Positions 33,790 through 42,840 of a DNA stretch of 52,216 nucleotides are shown here, one piece after another (the stretch's first letter is position 1; each line of letters opens with the position of its first letter). The position numbers and the translations under genes were made by a program. Source of the DNA: Mucilaginibacter xinganensis (GTDB lineage Bacteria > Bacteroidota > Bacteroidia > Sphingobacteriales > Sphingobacteriaceae). The DNA lies in NCBI GenBank assembly GCA_026225055.1, contig JAMFSA010000006.1:1-52216 (forward strand), in the 5' to 3' direction. Under the pieces are notes generated by a model, which did not search any database, was not told the DNA's origin, and saw nothing but the letters and a program-made list of their open reading frames with translations.

Positions 33790-34611
33790 ATGAGTAAAAT
33801 TACAGTAAAAGACGGAACCGAAATTTATTACAAAGACTGGGGAACCGGACAACCCCTTTTCTTTCATCACGGCTGGCCTTTATCAAGCGATGACTGGGAT
33901 GGGCAGCTGATGTTTTTCGTGCAACATGGCTACCGGGTTATCGCGCATGATCGCAGAGGTCACGGCAGATCGACCCAGACATCAGGCGGCCACGATATGG
34001 ACACCTACGCAGCTGATGTTGCAGCAGTTACTGAGGCGCTCGACCTGAAAGATGCTATCCACATTGGCCACTCAACCGGCGGCGGCGAGGCTATCCATTA
34101 TGCGGCAGGCCTTGGTAAAGCCCGTGTAGCCAAAGTTGTATTAATCAGCGCGGTTACACCGATAATGGTACAATCAGAAACTAATCCTGAAGGTGTGCCA
34201 ACATCAGTATTTGATGAGATCCGCGAAGGTACAGCTTTTAACAGGGCGCAATATTTTGAGGATTTCACCATCCCATTTTATGGCTACAACCGCGAAGGCG
34301 CGAAAATATCGCAGGGTATTCGTGACAACTGGTGGCGCCAGGGCATGATGGGCGGTGTAAAAGCACACGTTGAAGGTATCAAAGCCTTCTCTGAAACAGA
34401 TTTTACCGAAGACCTGAAAAGCGTAGATATTCCTGTACTGGTTCTACACGGCGAAGACGACCAGATCGTTCCGTTCCCAATTGCAGGCGCAAAAGCTGTA
34501 AAGCTATTGAAACACGGCAAACTGATCTCTTATCCGGGTTTCCCGCATGGTATGCCTGCAACTGAAGCAGCAACCATCAACAAGGACCTGTTGGAGTTCA
34601 TCAAATCATAA
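33790..34611 (+). CDS. Alpha/beta hydrolase, non-heme chloroperoxidase/esterase type
   Basis: 273 residues from the ATG at 33790 (MSKITVKDGTEIYYKDWG, the usual family start; the longer frame adds nine residues). Nucleophile Ser95 in GHSTGGG, Asp224 in HGEDDQIVP and His253 in GFPHGMP form the triad. Related enzymes are esterases that can also make peracids (the cofactor-free haloperoxidase activity). The natural substrate is unknown. It diverges from the NmrA-AraC operon and has its own terminator. Confidence 0.92.
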   Translation: MSKITVKDGTEIYYKDWGTGQPLFFHHGWPLSSDDWDGQLMFFVQHGYRVIAHDRRGHGRSTQTSGGHDMDTYAADVAAVTEALDLKDAIHIGHSTGGGEAIHYAAGLGKARVAKVVLISAVTPIMVQSETNPEGVPTSVFDEIREGTAFNRAQYFEDFTIPFYGYNREGAKISQGIRDNWWRQGMMGGVKAHVEGIKAFSETDFTEDLKSVDIPVLVLHGEDDQIVPFPIAGAKAVKLLKHGKLISYPGFPHGMPATEAATINKDLLEFIKS

Positions 34612-34631
34612 AACATCCCGTATTAAAATAG

Positions 34632-34667
34632 AAAAGCTGTCAGCATTAAAATGTTGACAGCTTTTTT
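34632..34667 (+). terminator. Terminator of the alpha/beta hydrolase gene
   Basis: AAAAGCTGTCA, a 12-base loop, TGACAGCTTTTTT: an 11-bp stem ending in a T run, 20 bases after the stop. Confidence 0.9.
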
Positions 34668-34700
34668 GTTTGACATCAGAGTTGTTCGGAAGATTAAAGA

Positions 34701-34780
34701 TAGGGGTCATGCTGGAGGCACTCGAAGCATGCGGGTAATGGCCTTTACGCTTACCCTTCGAGTGCCTCAGGGTGACCCTA
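34701..34780. repeat. Imperfect inverted repeat
   Basis: GAGGCACTCGAAG in the left arm pairs with CTTCGAGTGCCTC in the right arm, extended by GGGTAA/TTACCC and outer TAGGG/CCCTA with small bulges. It lies downstream of the hydrolase terminator and carries no gene. A frame crossing it (34651-34893) is not credible as coding. Confidence 0.6.
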
Positions 34781-34832
34781 CGCTCAATTTATATAATCAA
34801 ACAAATCCGAACACCTATGGTTACTTGGTACC

Positions 34833-34868
34833 TCAATTAAATGAAGCCCTAAACTCCAAAGGCGAAAG
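34833..34868 (-). pseudogene. Second relic of an AraC regulator C-terminus
   Basis: Twelve codons read LSPLEFRASFN-stop, the exact last eleven residues of the intact AraC at 31607-32518, with 31 of 36 bases matching. Upstream similarity continues only in a shifted frame (NTTGSTP). The gene body is absent. Confidence 0.55.
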
Positions 34869-34925
34869 GTGTGCTGCCCGTTGTGTTTACTGATAATACA
34901 AAGATGGGGCGCGGGTAGGAAACGG

Positions 34926-34954
34926 GTTTAGCCGTATCTACTTTTGTTTTAGCC
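34926..34954. promoter_or_regulatory. Operator-like direct repeat upstream of the second AraC relic
   Basis: GTTTAGCC and GTTTTAGCC recur 21 bases apart, upstream (minus strand) of the AraC tail relic. Layout and spacing parallel 24981-25019, but the sequence match is weak. Confidence 0.3.
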
Positions 34955-35064
34955 AAAAAAATAACCAAACCTTTCATCTTAACTAAACAAAAAGCCAATT
35001 ATCACGTTTCATAATCTTAAAATCGTATATATAAGTATTCATTTATCACACAAAACTTACACCT

Positions 35065-35490
35065 ATGAAAACGATTAAAATCCTTGCTTTTTTTGCACTT
35101 ATGCTTACTCTTTCTTTTAATGGTTTTTCGCAGACCAAAACAGGGCAGGTTTATCTTATCCGCGTAACCGGGTATACCGGTTCGGCAGTTAATTACAGTT
35201 TTTATGTGGATGATACGCTGATCTGTAAATTAAAAAACAAGTCTTTCTCTATACATAATTTACCTGTTGGCCCGCATACTGTTAGTGTTGTAAGCGGAGG
35301 GCTATCAAACGGCAAAAAATCGGCCCCGTTGAAGATATTGGTAATTGAGGGGGAAACAAATTATATAAGCGTAGTAAGTACTCAAGCCGGGTATGTAAAC
35401 AAAATTACCTGCCAGGAAATTACCAAAAACTCAGCCGACCCTCTTTTGGCGAAATCTAAGGAAAACAAAGATTGCCTGCCGGCGAAATAA
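35065..35490 (+). CDS. Small secreted protein, unknown
   Basis: 141 residues with a signal peptide (MKTIKILAFFALMLTLSFNGFSQ). The mature part looks like a single beta-sandwich (VNYSFYVDDTLICKLKNKSF...LPVGPHTVSVVSGG), resembling DUF2846-type carrier or PEGA-like domains. Lys-rich tail with two cysteines. No function assigned; likely periplasmic. Confidence 0.65.
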   Translation: MKTIKILAFFALMLTLSFNGFSQTKTGQVYLIRVTGYTGSAVNYSFYVDDTLICKLKNKSFSIHNLPVGPHTVSVVSGGLSNGKKSAPLKILVIEGETNYISVVSTQAGYVNKITCQEITKNSADPLLAKSKENKDCLPAK

Positions 35491-35645
35491 GACTTTAGTT
35501 TCGCAAAACTTTAGTTCGGCCTCGTAACCTCTTAAGCAAATCTGTAAAAATGGTAGGTAAATCTGTAACCTGTATAAGTGTTATCTATTGTTATAATACC
35601 ACCTTTGTACTGTAAGTACTTTTAAATAATATTAATACAATCAAC

Positions 35646-36038
35646 ATGGAAATTATACGTAGCGGCTCGCAGCCATCAGGCAAAGGCCCGGCAGAATATT
35701 TTACAGGAACAGTAAGGATCGATCCGCTTATGAGTCCACCTGAACCATCACGTGTGGCGATGGCATTAGTTACCTTTGAACCCGGCGCACGCACAGCCTG
35801 GCATACACACCCATTTGGCCAAACACTAATTGTTACCGCAGGTGCTGGCTGGGTACAGCGTGAAGGTGAAGAAAAACAGAATATTCACCCGGGCGATGTG
35901 GTGTATTTCTTCCCGCAGGAAAAACACTGGCACGGGGCAACCGATACCACCGCCATGAGCCATATCGCTATACAGGAAAAACTGAACGGCTCGCCTGTGG
36001 ATTGGATGGAACATGTTACCGATGAGCAGTATAAATAA
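35646..36038 (+). CDS. Cupin-domain protein
   Basis: 130-residue single cupin. Motif 1 [20 protein letters not shown] and motif 2 [16 protein letters not shown] contain the metal-binding His residues. The N-terminal half (ADP-like [11 protein letters not shown]) matches the group often fused to or found with carboxymuconolactone decarboxylases. Likely a small metal-dependent oxidase, isomerase or binding protein; the substrate is unknown. Stands alone. Confidence 0.85.
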   Translation: MEIIRSGSQPSGKGPAEYFTGTVRIDPLMSPPEPSRVAMALVTFEPGARTAWHTHPFGQTLIVTAGAGWVQREGEEKQNIHPGDVVYFFPQEKHWHGATDTTAMSHIAIQEKLNGSPVDWMEHVTDEQYK

Positions 36039-36140
36039 TTGCTATCAAGGGGTCAACTGGTCGAAGTTTAGCATAGCGTAACTTCGACCTAAAACAATAC
36101 AAGCATCCTGCTTGTGTTAAGAGCCGGGAGAGTTTTTAAA

Positions 36141-36338
36141 TTATTTCGAATTCGCTTTAAGCATTACCCGGCCTTTCTTAGTCAGCACACATTCCGGCGA
36201 CCTGTCATTTTCCTTGCCCTTTTCAACTTCTATCAGGTTATATGATTTTAGTTCCTGCAAATCATCCTTGCTTAAATTTATTGCCTTGCCTTTATCTGCT
36301 ATTGTTTTCAGGGCCGCAACCACATCGTCGTGTTTCAT
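36141..36338 (-). CDS. Small winged-helix-like protein
   Basis: 65 residues from the ATG at 36338 (a longer frame to 36386 adds 16 residues of poor character). Helical N-terminus (DDVVAALKTIADKG), then LSKDDLQELKSYNLIEVEKG and a wing-like VLTKKGRVMLKANSK. The layout fits a mini winged helix-turn-helix, as in small regulators, but identity is uncertain. Confidence 0.5.
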   Translation of the reverse strand: MKHDDVVAALKTIADKGKAINLSKDDLQELKSYNLIEVEKGKENDRSPECVLTKKGRVMLKANSK

Positions 36339-36496
36339 TGATATTGTTTTAAATACAGACCATCCATTAAGCAGCCCACACCGCAAATATCGGATTATTT
36401 TTTGGATGGATTATGAAACGATCTAATGCCTTGATTCTTCTTTCTAATAGGTTTTAGTTAACTTAAATGCGATATATTAACATCAACTAAAGCCGA

Positions 36497-37660
36497 ATGA
36501 CCGGAATCCGTTTTTATAAGTGCTTTTTAATCGCCTTTCTTGCAGTTTGCACCCTCTCATCAGTTTCTGCCCAGAATAAGAAAATGGAAGATGAGTTGCA
36601 ACAGATTATGCAAAGTACGAGTGCCGTTGGCTTGTCGGTGGCAGTGGTTAAAGATGATCATATCATCTATACACATTCCTTTGGCAGCAAAGATCAGGAA
36701 AGTAATACACCGCTTAATGATAGTGATATTTTCAGGATAGCCTCTATCTCTAAATCATTTTCCGCCACTTCTATTATGCAGCTTAGGGAAGCCGGTAAAC
36801 TTTCGCTTGATGATGACTTTAGCAAACTGGTAGGTTTTAAGGTGAGGAACCCCGCCTGGCCCAATACGGTTATTACGTTGAGGATGGTGATGTCGCATAC
36901 TTCGAGTATTAATGACAGTCAGGGGTACTTTAGCTATGATGTTATCAACCCTGATAAAAACCCTAATTATGCCAAATGCTATAACAGCTATGAGCCGGGT
37001 AAAGGCTACGCCTATTGTAACCTGAATTATAACATGGTGGGTGCTGTTATTGAGCGCATCTCCGGCGAGCGTTTCGACGGGTATGTTAAGCATCATGTGC
37101 TTGATCCGCTGGGGCTTTATGGTGGCTATTGTGTTGATTCTTTGAATAGCAAACGCTTTGTAACCCTTTATGATTACGATTCCGTTGCTAAAAAATTAAA
37201 AGCAGACCCATCAGCCTACAAACAACGCAGCGAAGTGATACAGAATTATGTGATAGGCTACAGCACACCTGTATTCTCCCCTACTGGCGGCATGAAAATC
37301 TCAGCAACCGATTTGGCTAAGTATATGATAATGCACATGAACTACGGCAAAGCAAACGGTGTGCGCATCATCTCCAAAAAAAGTGAAAAACTGATGCGAG
37401 CCAAGGTATCCGACAACGAGGGCGGCTACGGCCTGGCGCTTCGCGGATCTGACGATTTGATACCTGGCGAGAAAATGGTGGGGCACACCGGTTCAGCATA
37501 CGGACTTTACAGCGCCATGTTCTTCCAACCTAAGAAAAAGTTTGGTATTGTTGTCATCACCAATGGCTGCATTACCAACTATTTACCGGGCAGTACGGAT
37601 ATTGTTGTTGTTTTAAGAGAAACCGTTAATTGTTTATATAATAATTTAATAAAGGAGTAG
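36497..37660 (+). CDS. Secreted class C beta-lactamase-like serine hydrolase
   Basis: 387 residues with a signal peptide ending VSAQ. Active-site Ser83-x-x-Lys86 (SISK), Tyr173-Cys-Asn175 (the YxN motif) and His330-Thr-Gly332 (the HxG replacing KTG). The family (PF00144) includes esterases, DD-peptidases and AmpC; HTG favours an esterase or peptidase over a true beta-lactamase. Probably periplasmic, acting on a peptide or ester. Monocistronic. Confidence 0.9.
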   Translation: MTGIRFYKCFLIAFLAVCTLSSVSAQNKKMEDELQQIMQSTSAVGLSVAVVKDDHIIYTHSFGSKDQESNTPLNDSDIFRIASISKSFSATSIMQLREAGKLSLDDDFSKLVGFKVRNPAWPNTVITLRMVMSHTSSINDSQGYFSYDVINPDKNPNYAKCYNSYEPGKGYAYCNLNYNMVGAVIERISGERFDGYVKHHVLDPLGLYGGYCVDSLNSKRFVTLYDYDSVAKKLKADPSAYKQRSEVIQNYVIGYSTPVFSPTGGMKISATDLAKYMIMHMNYGKANGVRIISKKSEKLMRAKVSDNEGGYGLALRGSDDLIPGEKMVGHTGSAYGLYSAMFFQPKKKFGIVVITNGCITNYLPGSTDIVVVLRETVNCLYNNLIKE

Positions 37661-37694
37661 TAATAATCTTCAGCTTTATTACTTAATCCCTGAA

Positions 37695-39215
37695 TTAAAC
37701 AAACCATCGAGCGAGAGCTCTTTCGAATTCGCGATAATCCGGGTCGCTATCGGTAGCCCAGGCAATGATCCCGTCAGGGCGTATCAGCACAGCGTTTAAG
37801 CCTAATTGCTCTTTCGCCGGGCCCGAAACATACTTTATTTGGTTGGGGTATTTGTCAGCCAGTCTTTTCAGTGCAGCATCTGTACCAAAATCCAGCAATA
37901 TTCCTTTGCCTTCGTGCATTAAGTTGCCAATTGTTGTACCGTCTTCCAGCTCAAAATTGGGAACGCTATAGCCTGTTAGTGGGTGACTTCCATCAAGATC
38001 ATAATGTGTGAAAATGCCCCACACCCGTGCTGCAAAATAGGTGGCACCATCGTGTGTATTCATCAGGTCGCGGAAAATAGCGTTCAGCGCGCGAGCCTCG
38101 GGACTTAGCCCCATAATGGCAACCTGCGCACGCGACCAATCCAGTACCTGCGCGCCAATTGGGTATCGTTCGGTATAATAGGTGTCCAGTAAACCTTCAG
38201 GTGCTTTGCCGTTGATAGTTGCAGCGAGCTTCCAGCCCAGGTTCATGGCATCGCCCAGGCCGAGGTTAAGCCCCTGCCCCCCAAGCGGCGCGTGGATGTG
38301 CGCGGCATCTCCGGCTAAAAGAACCCTTCCGTTGCGGTAGGTTGTGGCCTGCCGTGCGCGGTCGGTCCAGGTAGTTGCGGTATGCAGGGCATTGATGGTT
38401 ACATCGGTGCCCGAAACACGGCGCAACACTTCCTGCACATGTTCAAGTGTGATTGGCTTATCTGAACCGTGGAATGCCCCGCCGTCAAAATCCTGTATTA
38501 CCACGTAACCGGGTTGTGACTGCATGTACATACCTGTTGGCGTCACGATCCGTCCGGGGCTGAGTTTCTCCGGATCGGCGATATCCATTTTAGTGGTGTA
38601 ACCGGTAAATTCCGGCTCTGTACCGGCAAATTCAAAACCGCCAATTTTGCGGACAACACTCCGACTGCCATCGCAGCCCACCAGCCATTTGCTTTGAAAA
38701 AACTCGTCTTCCGACTGCACAGTTACCCCATCTTCGGTTTGCTGAAAACCGGTAATAGCAAGCCCGCGCCTGATCTCTACACCTAAGGCTTCAGCGCGGC
38801 GGGCCAGGATAGTTTCGAGCTCCTGCATTTCGGAAATTAAACTGGTTGGGGTTGAGTTTGGCAGGCGGTATTTCCACTGCGAGGTGTCGACATTACCCTC
38901 CAAAAATGGAATGCCAGCGAAATGCCCCACCTGTCGCTGGGCACCTTGTTTGGCATTTTGGTGAGGATTTTTAAGGCGCTTATGTATCTGCAGTTCGTTT
39001 AGTAAGCCACGGCGGTAGAGCGATTCAATGGTGTGGGCTGAAAGTCCGCGGATGCCGAAAGGGAGTTGTTTTAATGGCGAGTGCGGGTCTTCCGCCTTTT
39101 CCAGTATCAGTACGGAACATTTTGTAAGAGCCAATTCACAGGCGAGGAACAGGCCAACAGGGCCCGCTCCGGATATAATTACATCGTATATGGTTTTATT
39201 TGGTATAGATCTCAT
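37695..39215 (-). CDS. FAD-dependent aromatic monooxygenase (PheA/TfdB/Rox type)
   Basis: 506 residues. FAD motif IISGAGPVGLFLACELAL, DGSRSVVRK (second FAD/NADPH motif), GRVLLAGDAAHIHAPLGGQGLNLGLGDAMNLGWKL (third FAD motif) and a C-terminal thioredoxin-like tail with RPDGIIAW. Group A flavin monooxygenases hydroxylate phenolic or polyketide-like aromatics with NADPH and oxygen; some inactivate rifampicin or tetracyclines. The substrate cannot be told. An AraC gene lies 61 bases upstream on the same strand. Confidence 0.9.
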   Translation of the reverse strand: MRSIPNKTIYDVIISGAGPVGLFLACELALTKCSVLILEKAEDPHSPLKQLPFGIRGLSAHTIESLYRRGLLNELQIHKRLKNPHQNAKQGAQRQVGHFAGIPFLEGNVDTSQWKYRLPNSTPTSLISEMQELETILARRAEALGVEIRRGLAITGFQQTEDGVTVQSEDEFFQSKWLVGCDGSRSVVRKIGGFEFAGTEPEFTGYTTKMDIADPEKLSPGRIVTPTGMYMQSQPGYVVIQDFDGGAFHGSDKPITLEHVQEVLRRVSGTDVTINALHTATTWTDRARQATTYRNGRVLLAGDAAHIHAPLGGQGLNLGLGDAMNLGWKLAATINGKAPEGLLDTYYTERYPIGAQVLDWSRAQVAIMGLSPEARALNAIFRDLMNTHDGATYFAARVWGIFTHYDLDGSHPLTGYSVPNFELEDGTTIGNLMHEGKGILLDFGTDAALKRLADKYPNQIKYVSGPAKEQLGLNAVLIRPDGIIAWATDSDPDYREFERALARWFV

Positions 39216-39276
39216 AATTTTTAAGTGTTAAATCCTATTAAATGATTCGGACACAAAATTCTGAAATCAGGTCGTC

Positions 39277-40095
39277 TCAGGATTGTATAAACGCGACAAA
39301 ATCGTTGTTCACCGCCAGCTTGCCTTTCTTTGCTTTCCGCGCGAAGGCGGCCGGAGTAGTACCGCTATAACGCTTGAACTCCCGGCTGAGGTGCGGCTGA
39401 TCTGTATAACCCAGCTCATGAGCCAGGCCCGCAAGGTTGGTATCGGGGTGATGCCATAACCGGTTTCGTACCTGCTCAAAACGCATCAGGCCCGACACAT
39501 CCTTAACGCTATAGCCCGAAGATTGCTTGAAGTTCCTTTCCAGCGTACGCACGGTGGCATGGGCCGCCGCCGCTACCTGGCTTACCGGCATGGTGCCGTT
39601 TGCCTCGCGCATAGCAACGCCAGCTTTAAATAACATACTATCGGCAGCTATGCCCGACCGTGCATCCATAAAATACTGTGTTACCTGCGCCAGCGCTTCA
39701 TCTACCTTGCCGGCTTCAATCAATTTGCTTAGTATGGGCTGAAGCTTAATAACAGGATGCTCAAATGTGCGCACACCATCCTTACCTGATGGCAGCCCGA
39801 GCAGATCGAACACCGTCCAGGGGAAGCACCTGATGCCAATGATCTCCAAACGGTTTGCGGTGTAAAAAAGCACAGGTTGATTAAGCAGCCCCATCATAAA
39901 CGGCGACGGCAATGCCTGCAACCCGCCATCATGAACCATACAAAAGTCTTTGCCGAAATGAAAGATAATCTCCGCATAACCATCAGGCTGTACCTTAAAC
40001 TCAGCCTCCAGTTCGTCGGCTTCTCTCCTGTTGTACCAAAAGCATCTTATGGTATCCCGGAGGGCTTCAGGGGGAAGATATTCTTGGTGGTGCAT
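39277..40095 (-). CDS. AraC-family transcription regulator (DUF6597-type sensor)
   Basis: 272 residues from the ATG at 40095. Frames reaching 40122 or 40200 exist but cross a duplicated start region. The N-terminal part (YLPPEALRDTIRCFWYNRR...QPDGYAEIIFHFG) is the sensor type common in Bacteroidota AraC proteins. The C-terminal helix-turn-helix pair includes VSQVAAAAHATVRTLERNFKQSSG and LAGLAHELGYTDQPHLSREFKRYSG. It probably regulates the FAD monooxygenase downstream. Confidence 0.88.
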   Translation of the reverse strand: MHHQEYLPPEALRDTIRCFWYNRREADELEAEFKVQPDGYAEIIFHFGKDFCMVHDGGLQALPSPFMMGLLNQPVLFYTANRLEIIGIRCFPWTVFDLLGLPSGKDGVRTFEHPVIKLQPILSKLIEAGKVDEALAQVTQYFMDARSGIAADSMLFKAGVAMREANGTMPVSQVAAAAHATVRTLERNFKQSSGYSVKDVSGLMRFEQVRNRLWHHPDTNLAGLAHELGYTDQPHLSREFKRYSGTTPAAFARKAKKGKLAVNNDFVAFIQS

Positions 40096-40119
40096 TTTAT
40101 AGTTGGTGGTGCATTTTAT
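40084..40119. repeat. 17-bp tandem duplication over the AraC start codon
   Basis: TTGGTGGTGCATTTTAT occurs at 40084-40100 and 40103-40119, separated by AG. Each copy contains an ATG on the minus strand. The upstream copy opens a five-codon frame (MHHQL) whose TAA ends one base before the AraC ATG. Confidence 0.7.
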
Positions 40120-40160
40120 CATCACACTCAGAACAAGTACAATGGTGTGAATCCCATCAT

Positions 40161-41144
40161 TTACTGTAGTCTTTGTAAACTCGTTAAGTATTTTTTGCAA
40201 TTTCTATTATTTTCAATATCGACAAGACCTTTGCTTAATGTGTATTGACCGCCATATGCTATACCTAACATTCCCATTATATCTTTAATATTGCTAATCG
40301 AAGATGTAAGTGGGTTCATAATCATAGTAAAAATTGAAAGAGGAATTGATAAGAGCCCTATGCCTTGGCTTATAACCTTTCTATTATAATCAGAATAAAT
40401 TTCATTATAGCTTTTTATAAAATCTCGTTCATTATAACCATCACCTATTTTTTGTTCAACATTATCCAACTCTGCATTAAAGGCATTGATTTGATCTATA
40501 TTATCATTCCTAAACTTAACCAAGTTCTTAATTGGAATTTGAGAAAGGTCTTGAGGTACCATTAAATTGATTATACCCTTAGCAAAACTATTTCGTTTCA
40601 CTGTTGATATATGATTCATTCTTTTTGAATTAGTAAAATTATCAAAAGCATTATTATCTGTTATAATTGCAGTATCTTCTAAATATGCAATCTCACTTGC
40701 CAAATATGACATGAATATAAATGCAAGTTCCTCGGACATTTCTAAACCATTATTGGTTTCCCTTCCCATGCCATTCCTTATTATATATTGTCCCCACTCA
40801 TTAGAGAATTTTTCGGCAAACAATTCATAGTTCCAATTTTTCTCATTTTGAAATTTCCTAATAACATTTACCTGCTTAAAATGATGAGATCTTTCATATG
40901 GATTTAACATAATCCCTTCAACTTCATTTCTAGCTTTAATCGAAGCTTCAACACCCTCATTATATCCCGGGTTTATAGGGTTAATTAAATTGGTTTCATT
41001 TCTAATTTGTTTAAAACTATCACTAACTATGTTTTCTCTTGTATAAGGAATTATTGGCCTGAATTCCTTGAAATATATTAATGCAAATTTAAGCCAGATT
41101 TCATTAGGCGGTTCAAAGCTTGGATAATAAATCAATGGTTTCAT
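40161..41144 (-). CDS. DUF6236-like protein, unknown
   Basis: 327 residues. The opening (LIYYPSFEPPNEIWLKFALIYF) and the late FRNDNIDQINAFNAEL segment resemble DUF6236 family proteins, which have no established function (recognition is by pattern, so tentative). A hydrophobic stretch near residues 262-280 may be a membrane hairpin. The gene is markedly more AT-rich than its neighbours and adjoins gene-poor AT-rich DNA, which suggests horizontal acquisition. Confidence 0.6.
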   Translation of the reverse strand: MKPLIYYPSFEPPNEIWLKFALIYFKEFRPIIPYTRENIVSDSFKQIRNETNLINPINPGYNEGVEASIKARNEVEGIMLNPYERSHHFKQVNVIRKFQNEKNWNYELFAEKFSNEWGQYIIRNGMGRETNNGLEMSEELAFIFMSYLASEIAYLEDTAIITDNNAFDNFTNSKRMNHISTVKRNSFAKGIINLMVPQDLSQIPIKNLVKFRNDNIDQINAFNAELDNVEQKIGDGYNERDFIKSYNEIYSDYNRKVISQGIGLLSIPLSIFTMIMNPLTSSISNIKDIMGMLGIAYGGQYTLSKGLVDIENNRNCKKYLTSLQRLQ

Positions 41145-41529
41145 TTTATAATATTAGGTAAATTAATTCAAGATTTGATAAGTATAGAATGGCTTAATAT
41201 CTTATATAACCACAATTCTAAAGCTAATATTTTATGAATGATTTAGGTAGAAAATACATGTTGAGGAGCAATCAGCAGATGATCGACGTTATCCCCACTA
41301 ACCTATGTAGCGGAGACACGCAATCGGTCGACTTTTGTTGTTGATGTTGAGGCGATTATAAATGCGAAATTATAATTGAAAAAATTAATGGAGTTTAATC
41401 CTTTCATTGGAGAAATGGGGGGCACAATTGGCACCTTTAAACAATTCTAAATATCAAACCTATATCTACAAAAAAATGACCGGTTCAAAGCGCATTGGGC
41501 TTTATTTTCTGTATAGCTAAAAAAATGGC
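41145..41529. other. AT-rich spacer, no gene seen
   Basis: 385 bases with no supported gene. The only notable frame is a 20-codon ATG frame at 41388-41450, too short to call. Confidence 0.5.
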
Positions 41530-42840
41530 CTAATTGCTGGTTTTTAATGCAGCTTCTTTAAATACACCATCTTTAGCGATGGCAAACGGCAATGAAATGT
41601 TTGCCAGAACCCATTCATGAAAATCCTTTATATTAAACTTATCTCCTAATTTGACCTGTAATGCGGCTTTCCATTGGGCTATTTGTGCAGCACCGTAATT
41701 GTAGGTAATGGCCTGAACCGGCCAGCGCCTTACCCTTTGAATTTCGCGCATGGCAATATCATCCTGGTTATTTACATGCTTTTTCCAGAACGCCAGCGCT
41801 TGCTGATCCGTCCAGCCATAATAATTCACTCCAATATCCATTGGGATTCTTACCGCCCTTACCAGGTCCCATTCCCAGTGGCCGAGCTCATCATAAGGCG
41901 TTTTGTAAACACCAAGTTCCTTACCATATCTTTCCACGTAGGCCGCCCATCCTTCAGCCGAACCTACGTAAAAAAAAAGGTCCTGCACGTTACTATGCGG
42001 CTCCTTCTCATTTATGGAAGTTTGATAATGATGCCCCGGTATCGCTTCATGAAGAAAAAGCCATCCGAACTGCCTGCTGTTATAGGGCTTACCGGATAAG
42101 TTATAATAAAATGTTCCGTCTGCGTAAAAACCAGGCGTGTGCACCACCAATTCTTTGGGCCCCTGTTTAATTTTTACTACCGGGATTTGATGGGGGTAAA
42201 ACAAGACGTTCAACCTGCTGTCTATATTTTCCCGGGTCTGTTCAAAACGTTCCTGAATAATCTCCGGATCATTTATCAAAAATTCGGCGCTGTTAATTTT
42301 ACGGTAAAAAGCAATTGAATCCAGTCCTGTTTGCCGGCGAATAAGGTTTATGTGCGTGTTTGCATCATCTACTTCATTCAATCCAAACTTAAAAATTTCA
42401 TCCGGAGTAACATCTGCACCCAGCCACCTCTTTAACAGATAAGCGTACCATGCTTTGCCGTCTGGAATTGCAGCTATATTATCGTCGGGCACTATCGCCG
42501 GAGAATAGGTTAACCATTTTGTTTCCAATTCCAGCCTTTCCAGGTTCATCGTCGTTTCGAACTTTATCTGAAGATAGTCCTGTTGCTGAGCGGCTGAAAG
42601 TGTAGACAATTTATATTGACGCAATTGATCTTTAATACTATTAAAAAATACGATTTCTTTTTTGATGGTATCCTTTGGTTCTATCTCGCGCAGATCATCG
42701 ATGTAGCCCGGTGCTAATCCTGGTATGGGAAGAGCATGGTAACCATTAACAAAGCTATGGGTAAATGTGTCGAAACTTGGTTGCAGTTTCGGATTAAATA
42801 AGGAATAAGCGGTAAAAATTAAGGCAGCGTGAATTTTCAT
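41530..42840 (-). CDS. DUF885 family putative metallopeptidase
   Basis: 436 residues. The zinc-peptidase-like motif His264-Glu-x-x-x-Gly-His-His271 (HEAIPGHH) lies in the DUF885 core, with EGWAAYVERYGKELG about 35 residues further on. The N-terminus (MKIHAALIFTAYSLF) is a weak signal peptide lacking the usual cleavage site, and the protein is shorter than common DUF885 members (about 550-600), so part of the N-terminal region may be lost. Probably an exported peptidase. It lies in an AT-rich zone. Confidence 0.8.
   Translation of the reverse strand: MKIHAALIFTAYSLFNPKLQPSFDTFTHSFVNGYHALPIPGLAPGYIDDLREIEPKDTIKKEIVFFNSIKDQLRQYKLSTLSAAQQQDYLQIKFETTMNLERLELETKWLTYSPAIVPDDNIAAIPDGKAWYAYLLKRWLGADVTPDEIFKFGLNEVDDANTHINLIRRQTGLDSIAFYRKINSAEFLINDPEIIQERFEQTRENIDSRLNVLFYPHQIPVVKIKQGPKELVVHTPGFYADGTFYYNLSGKPYNSRQFGWLFLHEAIPGHHYQTSINEKEPHSNVQDLFFYVGSAEGWAAYVERYGKELGVYKTPYDELGHWEWDLVRAVRIPMDIGVNYYGWTDQQALAFWKKHVNNQDDIAMREIQRVRRWPVQAITYNYGAAQIAQWKAALQVKLGDKFNIKDFHEWVLANISLPFAIAKDGVFKEAALKTSN

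Noticed and set aside
34651..34893. 80-codon plus-strand frame after the hydrolase gene
   Set aside because: It starts inside the terminator hairpin, crosses an inverted repeat and an AraC relic on the other strand, and has no protein-like pattern.
41388..41450. 20-codon frame reading MEFNPFIGEMGG..., loosely like a phage tail-collar opening
   Set aside because: Too short, and the likeness covers only a few residues; no other phage gene is nearby.
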